From assembly GCA_014529385.2 (NCBI GenBank), contig CM043957.1:89186881-89250880 (forward strand): 64,000 nt of DNA. The letters run 5' to 3'. How positions within the stretch are numbered: the first letter of the stretch is position 1; each line of letters opens with the position of its first letter. The position numbers and the translations under genes are program-made. The notes under the pieces were generated by a model, which saw only the letters and a program-made list of their open reading frames with translations, did not search any database and was not told where the DNA came from. The DNA comes from Adiantum capillus-veneris. Taxonomy: Eukaryota; Streptophyta; Polypodiopsida; Polypodiales; Pteridaceae. Below, piece after piece: positions 56,710 to 64,000 of the stretch.

Positions 56710-57103
56710 CATGGCCGGTGAGGATATCCCACCTACACATACTTTTGATTTTGAGCACTCACATCAAAATCCGGCAACCACAGGTGCTGGCGACATTAAT
56801 ATGCATGACTAAGAGATCATAATCTTGTAGATATGGTTAATTTCAAGACTTTGAAAAATCACCAAAGCGTAATGGAACACAACCTCTCTGCATTAAATGC
56901 AAATGTTACAAAGCTTATTGAGCTACTATGAAATTTATGAATTCACAGATGGCTCAAGGAGCCCAAGTTGGCATGGTTCAAGGAACACAAGTTCGCACGA
57001 CTCAAGGAGTCCATGAGGCAAGTGCTTCAGAAGATGCAGAAGGTAGCAATGTATTATTGAAGAATCTCACCATTCCTGAGTTTCACGATGAAGAGCCACT
57101 ATA
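56710..57103 (+). pseudogene. Gag N-terminal relic
   Basis: MAGEDIPPTHTFDFEHSHQN begins at an ATG at 56710 and stops after about 34 codons. Further on, GAQVGMVQGTQVRTTQGVHE and LLKNLTIPEFHDEEPL (57020-57103) read like the spacer and capsid start of a gypsy gag. It ends abruptly at 57103 where unrelated sequence begins. Decayed or truncated. Confidence 0.5.
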
Positions 57104-57456
57104 AAACTTGCAAAACGTTTACTGCGTCCCTTTACCGCATTTTGTAGAGAGAGATAGAGCAAAATGGGGTGTGCAAAGGAGAGAGAGGAGAGCGGGAAGG
57201 ATTTATTTTGTAAATTAAATATTATCGTGTATGTTATCGCAAATATTATCACGTAAATTACCTAGCATATTACCACGCATATTATCGCGTATATTACCTC
57301 AAAAAATTTCAAAAAGAAAGAGAGCGCGGTATGCCTCATTTTTTTTGCAGTATACCTTGCTCTTCTACTCCTATCGTCATCGCACCTGCAGCCGTATTCT
57401 CTCCCTCCCAAAGCTCACATCTCTCTCTCTCTCCTTCTCTCCCTCCCAAAGCTCAC

Positions 57457-57521
<65 letters not shown>

Positions 57522-58200
57522 TTTCTCTCCTTCACCGACACACACACACACATGCACACTCAATCTTTGGTGGAGCGCTTCATCACTTGACGATCATTGA
57601 GAGGAGAGGGCGAACCACAAGAGAGCTCCACATAAGAGGACCGCAAAAAGACTCGAATGCTACAGGAACACAAGAGGTAAGCTTCTACAAAATCCCCCCT
57701 CCCCATTGTCTTAAACACACACGCATACACACACATTAGAAAAGTTAGATTCAAAGATTTTGTACCTCTTTCATGTTTGGTGTAGGTGCTTCTTGCTTGC
57801 TCGATTGATCTCACTTTGCTTGTTTGATTGTTTGTTGTAGGCGTGTGGTGATAAGTTCGTAGATACTTGCTTGGTGTGTAATTAAGGAGAGAGAAAAAGG
57901 AGACAGAAAAAGAGAGATTAACATAAATTTAATGGTTAATGTTAATTAATGTTAAAGTAGAGATTAACGTAGATTTCATGATTAATGTTAAATAGATGTT
58001 TAAGTAGAGAGAGAAAAAGTCAAATTAAACATCACACCTACACATTAAACTTCTTGTATGTTTAATGTTACATTACTGTTAACTTAAAGTGAATTGATGT
58101 GTTAAAGATGTGTATGTTAAATTAGAGAAATAAAAATAGAGAGACAAAAAAAATATATTTAAAGATTAAGTATTAAACATTAGAAAAAAAAGTGATAGAG
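57104..58200. repeat. Short AT/CG repeats and CT microsatellite
   Basis: At 57225-57300 the words TATTATCGCG, TATTATCACG and TATTACCACG recur about six times. CT runs follow at 57420-57518, then a CA run near 57538-57552. AT-rich sequence with TTAATGTTAA-like words fills 57910-58200. No gene. Confidence 0.6.
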
Positions 58201-58281
58201 TATGATAAATTGTACTTAAGAAAAGGGTTTAGAGAGAAATTAGAGAGAGAAATATTCAATTTAGTGTATGTGAAATTAGAG

Positions 58282-58331
<50 letters not shown>

Positions 58332-58971
58332 GATTATAGCGAGGAGAAAAGAGATGAGAGAAGAGAAATTAGAGGGAGGAGAAGTGTTAAATAGTGTGGA
58401 TTGGATGAGAGAGAGAAGAAGAAAGATTAGAGAGAGGAAAAGAGAGATAGAGGTGTAGAGAGAGTGGAGATAGAGAGAAAGTAGGGAGAGATTGATAAAG
58501 ATTAGAGGGAGAAACAAAGATAGAGGGTGTAGAGAGTGTGTAGAGAGGGAGAGAGAGTAGATAAAGGGTATAGAGATAGAGATTACATGGAGAGAGAGTC
58601 AAGATTAGGGGATAGAGAGAGTAGAGAGAAGGTATCTAGATAGATATTAGGTAAAGAGTGGATAGATAAAGTCAGGATTTATAAAGAGATTAGAGTGTAG
58701 AGAGATGTACATAGATTAGATAGATTGGGACTAAAGATTATGTAGATTAGGTAGAGAGGGAGAATACATAGAGAGTAGCAATAGAGAGAGTTGAGATTAG
58801 GGGATAGAGAGAGTAGAGAGAGCGTAGATATACAGATTAGATAGATAAGGTTAGGATTTAGAAAAAAATTAAGGTGTAGAGAGAAGTGTGGATAGAGTAG
58901 ATAGAGAGAATTTAGAGATTAAATAGATTAGGTAGAGAGTACGTAGAGAAGGTGTAAAGATAGATATTAGG

Positions 58972-59014
<43 letters not shown>

Positions 59015-59770
59015 GGATAGAGTTTAGGACGTAGAGGGAGAGTAGAGAGAGGTTAGGATGTAGATAGATAGAGTAGATAGAGAGAGAGGATACATAGAGT
59101 GTAGAGATAGATAGAGAGACTAGAGAGAGTGTAGAGACTTACCTCTATTTAGCGCTCTCTCTATGTTTAGAAGGTAGAGAGTCCGAGGTTAAATATAGAG
59201 ATTAGGTATAGAGTAACAGATAAGATTATGATTTAGAAAGAGATCAGAGAGGTGTAGATAGAGTAGATAGAGATGGTGTAGAGTTTAGGTAGACTAGGTA
59301 GAGAGGAAGGATACGTAGAGAGTGTAGATAGATAAGGTTGGGATTTAGGAAAATATTAGGGTCTAGAGAGAGGTGTTGATAGAGTAGATAGAGGGAGTAC
59401 AGAGGGTGTAGATAGAGAGATGGAGGATGCATAGATCATAGAGATAGATAGAGGGACTAGAGAGAGTGTGGAGGTTTACCTCTATTTAGCGTTCTCTCTA
59501 TGTTTAGAGGGTAGAGAGAGGATAGATATAGAGATTATATGGATAAGATTAAGATTTAGGAAGAGACAAGCGTGTAGAGAGAGAGGTGTGGATAGAGGAG
59601 ATAGAGAGGGTGTAGAGTTTAGGTAAATTAAGTAGAGAAGGAGGATAGTGTAGATAGAGATTAAGTCGAGGGTAGATAGATAAAGTTAGGATTTAGGAAG
59701 AGATTAGGGTTTAGAGAGAGGTGTAGATGGAGTAGATAGAGAGGATGTAGAGATTAGATAGAGTGTTAAT
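58201..59770. repeat. GA-rich satellite-like region
   Basis: About 1.5 kb of purine-rich DNA built from TAGAGAGAG, GTGTAGATAGAG and GATTAGG words, with pure GA runs at 58288-58326 and 58974-59012. Longer blocks recur, for example one with GGATACGTAGAGAGTGTAGA and one with TTACCTCTATTTAGCG-TCTCTCTATGTTTAGA (near 59140 and 59475). Confidence 0.85.
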
Positions 59771-60090
59771 ACAACCTTGTCCTCCCAACCAACACTGCCT
59801 TGCATACACATCTAATCATTCGTATGATTTTGACTTTGTTGAAGCTACCCACAACCCCAACTTTATCAGACTAGCCCAACCTCGACTTTGCCCGAGCTGC
59901 CCTCAACTCTCAGACTCGTCTTGAGCACCAACTTTGACTCTATTCGAGTTGCCCGTGACTCTCTAGCAGTGATGCTTTGAGTCTCTTCATAGGAAGCATG
60001 TGCCCATCATGGCCACTTGAGCCTGATCTCAAGGCAAGTCTACATTTTCTGGGGTCGTGGAAACACCCCCAAAGACAAACAACTTAACAC
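59771..60090. other. Unassigned DNA
   Basis: Non-repetitive stretch between the GA-rich region and the element F relic. No gene seen. Confidence 0.4.
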
Positions 60091-60540
60091 ATAGGTCTTC
60101 AAAATGAAATCGAGAAGCTTCGCAAGGAGAATGAGGAGCTGAAGCATAAACTCGTCACCATCGAGGCTCGACTCACCATAGTGGAGAACCACAAAAAGGA
60201 AGAGATGGAAATCAAGCTCAATAACACTAAGGTGGAAGTAGATACCACCTTCACAAATGAGGTCAAAACCCAAGTGTAGGACATCATCATTCGTAACGTT
60301 GAAGAATGTGTAGTGTCCACGCTACATGAACGACAATGCCAAGAGGATATCTCCCTCAATGTTCGCATTGGTAGGCTTCCAAGTGACTGGAAAGAGAAGG
60401 GGGACCTTAAGCCCAATAACACAAAGGTGGAAGTAGATAGCACCCTCACAAAGGAGGTCAAAACCCAAGTGTAAGGTATCATCTTTGGTAAGGTTGAAGA
60501 TTATGTAGTGTCCATGCTTGGTGAATGACAATGCCAAGAT
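60091..60540 (+). pseudogene. Coiled-coil coding relic with an internal duplication
   Basis: LQNEIEKLRKENEELKHKL and ARLTIVENHKKEEME are coiled coil. A 132-bp segment is then present twice, 60214-60345 and 60409-60540, encoding NNTKVEVDTTFTNEVKTQV and NNTKVEVDSTLTKEVKTQV, each followed by a stop. It probably belongs to the gag or leader part of the gypsy relic that follows. Confidence 0.55.
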
Positions 60541-60544
60541 GCTA

Positions 60545-61600
60545 CTTGCTACCAAAACCTTTTGTAATTCTCACTGCAAAAAAATTGTTTCCTTGGGTGT
60601 CATCTCAAATGAATCTTAGTACTAGGATCTCAAAGTGGATTACGGACTTGCAAGAGTTCCAATACTCTTTCAAGGTAGAAGATATTGTGCGTGCACAGGG
60701 ATTCTCACTTATAGGGTACATGAGAAGGAGATTAAGGTCAGTGCATGAAGTAAAGACACTACCATTGCCACCACCAAAAAGTATTCCTAATGCTTTTACC
60801 TTGTTCTTTGATGGTGCTTTTCGATGAGCCACTGGAAAAGCAAGGGGAGGGCTAGTGTTGCTCAACCCAAGTGGAGAGGTGTTCATGAAAGACAAGTCAA
60901 TCTACCAGGTTCAACTAGCAACAATGAAGCAGAGTATGACATATTACTTCATGGTTTGAAGATGTGTGCATTAGTCAAAGTATACAACGTCTCATGGTAA
61001 AGGGGAATGCACTTCTCATTGTGAAGCAAATCTTAGGCATTTGGGCATGCAAGAGTGAAAGCTAAGGACAAAGGTTCATGTCATCCATAGGTTAATCAAT
61101 TTGAAGAAGTGTAATTGTATCATTTCCTAGGAAACAGAATGAAGATGTTGATTTACTTGCACAACAAGCAGTCACATGTGTTGAGAAAGAAGTGTAGGTC
61201 ATCATGGTGGTAGCAGCTGTCAAGCAACCGAGATACCAGGGATTGGAGTCATTGGCTCCCATTATTGGCTACATTTTGGAGGGCGAGTTTCCACAAGACT
61301 TCACAAAAGCTCAAAAGAGGAGATTCATGAAGAAGACAAGTATCTATCTCTTCCTAGAAGGCTCCCTCTATCAAAGAGGGAAGGATCAGGTGTACCGAAG
61401 AGTACCAACTATCGAGGAAATTCCAACCATTATAAAAGGTTTGCATGAGGAGGTGTGTGGTGGTCATTTTGCCCAAGCGTTAACTGTGAAGAAGATTTTT
61501 CTTGCGGGGTATGTTTGACCAAGCCTGCATGTGGATGTCCAGCATTGGTGTAAAAGCATTAGGAAAAAAATGGACTCTCCATGGCCGGCCTTGTAAGAAT
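60545..61600 (+). pseudogene. Element F relic: Tat-type RNase H, archaeal-type RNase H and integrase zinc module
   Basis: MNLSTRISKWITDLQEFQYS (60607-60666) is the end of a gypsy RNase H. LFFDGAFR, GGLVLLNPSGEVFMKD and NNEAEYDILLHGLK in broken frames (60800-60960) are an archaeal-type RNase H, with its first Asp intact. SIYLFLEGSLYQRGKDQVYR and HEEVCGGHFAQALTVKKIF (61340-61510) are the integrase zinc module, after which CKSI lacks its second Cys pair and the element ends. A second Tat-lineage relic, distinct from element D. Confidence 0.75.
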
Positions 61601-62114
61601 CCCTAATTTAAAGGAAGCCTGCCAAGATTAAGGGGGACAAAGGCTTTGAATGGGGCTATTTTGGTAGGGTCTCCTCCACCTTTGACCCCTAAAAAGGTAG
61701 GGGGAAGAGGGGGGGGGGGGGGGGGTAACCATTTAAAAAGTAGGGAAGGGGAGGGTAAACCATTTGAAAAGTAGGGGGGTAGGGGGTCTTCTCTCTCTAC
61801 CTTTTTGGCCAACTTGTAAGTGGCCTCTTAACTCTCCCATGCCACCTAAGCAAATCCGTGGGTCAAAGAGGTCAAAAAAATGACTTTTTTCAAAAAAATT
61901 CAAAAAAACTCTATTCCCCCCTAAAAAGTACCCCCAACATATACACATGATAAAAAAAAGATTTTTAAGTTAAATTACTCAAAATTCAACATTTTTTGAC
62001 TCCCTCCAAACTTTTAGAAAATTCCCTCCAAAATTGAAAACTCTCTCTCCTAATCTAAGCTCCTCTCCTACACCCATCCCCCTTGCACCTGCACCTGCTG
62101 CTGTACCTACGCAC
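61601..62114. other. Non-coding DNA with G-run upstream of the 62199 gene
   Basis: A G-tract near 61699-61725. AT-rich sequence then leads to a pyrimidine-rich stretch that probably holds the promoter and 5' leader of the downstream gene. No clear TATA box was chosen. Confidence 0.4.
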
Positions 62115-62200
62115 CCATCTCTCCATCCTTCAAGCTCCATCTCTCCATCCTACAAGCTCTATCTCTCCATCCTTCAAGCTCCATCTCTCCATCCTACAAT
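62115..62200 (+). repeat. 22-bp pyrimidine-rich tandem repeat in the gene leader
   Basis: Four near-identical 22-bp units (62115-62136, 62137-62158, 62159-62180 and 62181-62200). Each contains ATCTCTCCATCCT followed by TCAAGCT or ACAAGCT. The last unit runs into the ATG at 62199, so its final CAA-TG creates the start codon. Confidence 0.9.
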
Positions 62201-64000
62201 GCCTCTTGACGACGTGACCAATGTCCCAGCAAGCTCTTCACGCGGTAGGTCTCCAGGGCTTTTCCTACGCCTACCTCAAGAGTATGTTCCGACAAAGAAA
62301 ACATGCTTGGGTACATTACCTTCAGCCAACGAACGCCGCGCTCAAGGGGAGGAGAATGTGGATCTCTGGACAGACGGATGCTTGTATCCAAAGGATCCTT
62401 CTCTCAATGTTCATCCGTCTTTTACAAACATTCCATCACTGTTGCAATACGTTGGAAATGGAGAGCAAGGTTTGTTGGGCTACTGCAAGAGACTCAACAA
62501 ACACGAGATTGCGCGGTCCAAGATCTACTTGCGTCATTGGCAGTTGCTCAATGGGAGTTTCCACAATCTTCAAGCTCAGATGCAAACAGCTACTAGTGCG
62601 CTTGGGGAAGCAAAGAGCACCATCACAACCAAGGAAAATGTAATTAAAAAGCTTGAGGATACTCTTTCACACATGAAGAGTACTGCCATGGGAGGTAGGG
62701 TGAGGAAACGAGAGTTGTCCGAAATTCAGACTCTTGCACCACGTGGAGGTGCAAGAAAACGAAGGGTGACAGCTATGAGGTAACATGTTCTATCCCTCAT
62801 GTTGTTTAAGTTTAATATGGCTCATCATTGTTGTTTTGGGCAATAGGAACTTCGTCCAAGAAACGTGCGGCGGCGAGAATGCGTCAGCTAGGGCTACTTT
62901 ACTTCATTCTTGTTTCAACAAAGAGGATTTTATTGGGATGCTTGATGCTCCAGAGGCAAAACACTTGAAAGACGCAATCACTAAGAGAGTTCTTAGAGAT
63001 TTTTCTAATATTGTCACTGATCTAGATGTTCAGGATATTTGTGATGCTATTGGGATTAGTACCAAGGGCTATCAAGCAATACATCAAGTGTTAAAAGATG
63101 CATTAAGAAGTCGAGGAGTCACAGAAAACCTATTCCCACTTCCTCACAGAGTGCAGATCGCCAAGAAGGTGTCAAATGAAGATGTTGTTCACCGATTAGG
63201 GGACTACTTGTATATTGAAGACACGATGCCTCTTCAGCCTCTCCGTAGCAAATCACAAGGAAGGAAGGGCCGCGGGAAGGGAAGCGGTGCTGTTTCTAAC
63301 AGTGTGTTGCGGACTGAAGGGTTTGTTTACACCAAATTCAACAATATCTTTGTGGACTTGATACGATTGCAGCAGTCCATGGCTGTTTTCTACAATTTGA
63401 GTGATGCAGGTTAGTTTAGAGTTGCCTACATGCTCTATGATGTGTCATAACATGCATTCTGAGGCTTTATGTTGTTGGAAGTTCTTGAAGGCAAGCTTGT
63501 GTTCATGCTGAAGTTGGATGAGTGTGTAATTGTTAAAGGGAGAAAGTTGGAGAGAACGAGCATCACGCTTATGAATGAAGCCCTAGCTTATGCCAAGCAA
63601 TCTTGCAGTTCGAGTGAAGCGACAAAGCCCTCTTTTAGTGTGCAATCAGAGAAGGATATATGGTGGCTTGGTGCAATTGAAGTTTCGAAAGAGACACATG
63701 AAGTCCTTGCATGGAATTTCAGTAGAATCCCATGGGTCACAGAGGTCATTAAAGCTCAAATAAACGGTGAGAATCTCATGGTTCCAGGACGTGGGGAGTT
63801 TGATTTTGAATGGCATTTAGGTGGTGATCTAAAGACCATAAAGTGCATGCTTGGATGCAAACAAGGTGCAAATTCTTTACTTCCTTTTCCATTCTGTACA
63901 AAAGGGCACAAGACAAGTCGAGCAACTCAAGTGGAAGGTCAGGACGATGATAATGATGACCATATAAATAGGGGGTGGCAAAGTTCGGTTCTTTCATGTG
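62199..64000 (+). CDS. Unrecognised three-exon gene, 3' end beyond the window
   Basis: Exon 1 is 62199-62779 (MPLDDVTNVPASSS...). Intron 1 is 62780-62846 (67 bp, GTAACA to AATAG). Exon 2 is 62847-63409. Intron 2 starts 63410 (GTTAGT) and ends at 63481 or 63463; both choices keep frame. Exon 3 runs open to 64000. The phases match at both joins, and no stop or frameshift occurs over about 550 codons, unlike anything else in the window. Exon 1 holds a coiled coil near its end and basic stretches RVRKRE and GARKRR that could be nuclear signals. Exon 2 is helical, with a basic KSQGRKGRGKGSG segment. Exon 3 has LVFMLKLDECVIVKG and FEWHLGGDLKTIKCMLG, then FPFC. The paired Asp positions and GGDLK-LG pattern recall RNase H-fold transposase-like proteins, an impression from memory only. 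Function unknown. Confidence 0.75.

Noticed and set aside
58192-58458. Charged frame in the GA-rich region
   Set aside because: Low-complexity purine repeat without normal protein composition.

Overview
This window reads as nuclear DNA of a land plant with a large, repeat-rich genome, possibly a fern, lycophyte or similar. The lineage is inferred; no conserved single-copy gene fixes it. The reasons are several layers of Ty3/gypsy LTR retrotransposons, two with the second (archaeal-type) RNase H of the plant Tat lineage; plant-type LINEs with a CCHC-bearing ORF1; long GA/CT and GT microsatellites; and almost no intact host genes. No tRNA, rRNA or CRISPR array was recognised.

Layout. 1-11039: 3' part of a gypsy element (A). 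It runs RT, RNase H, integrase, a retropepsin-like domain, a W-x-P-K repeat tail, a palindrome array, a long coiled-coil ORF, a polypurine tract and the 3' LTR. 11040-15111: degraded DNA with dispersed repeats. 15129-21510: a near full-length minus-strand LINE with 17-bp target-site duplications. 23650-24330: CT/GT minisatellite. 24540-30200: decayed gypsy element C, split by a solo LTR (26279-27863). 30495-36434: decayed Tat-type element D with dual RNase H. 36435-40850: repeats, pyrimidine-rich DNA and an RT fragment.

41128-52567 is element B, a structurally complete 11.4-kb LTR element: two 958-bp LTRs, GCGAC target-site duplications, a tRNA-Asp-like primer site, a palindrome array, gag, protease and a W-x-P-K ORF. 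It has no reverse transcriptase, RNase H or integrase, and it carries a captured DEAD-box helicase fragment just before the 3' LTR. 52800-54660 is a 5'-truncated LINE. 54661-62114 holds GA-rich DNA and gypsy relics. 62199-64000 is the only convincing host-type gene: three exons, open to the window edge, not recognised.

Elements A and B look like members of one family. Their LTRs align in part, both have a hairpin plus polypurine tract before the 3' LTR, both have the W-x-P-K module, and both have arrays of a perfect palindrome ahead of a long ORF. The palindrome differs between A and B by a symmetric pair of changes that keeps it self-complementary, and each element's LTR holds a half-site carrying its own variant base. 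This array/LTR system is the most interesting signal here. B may be a non-autonomous partner moved by an A-like element (inference).
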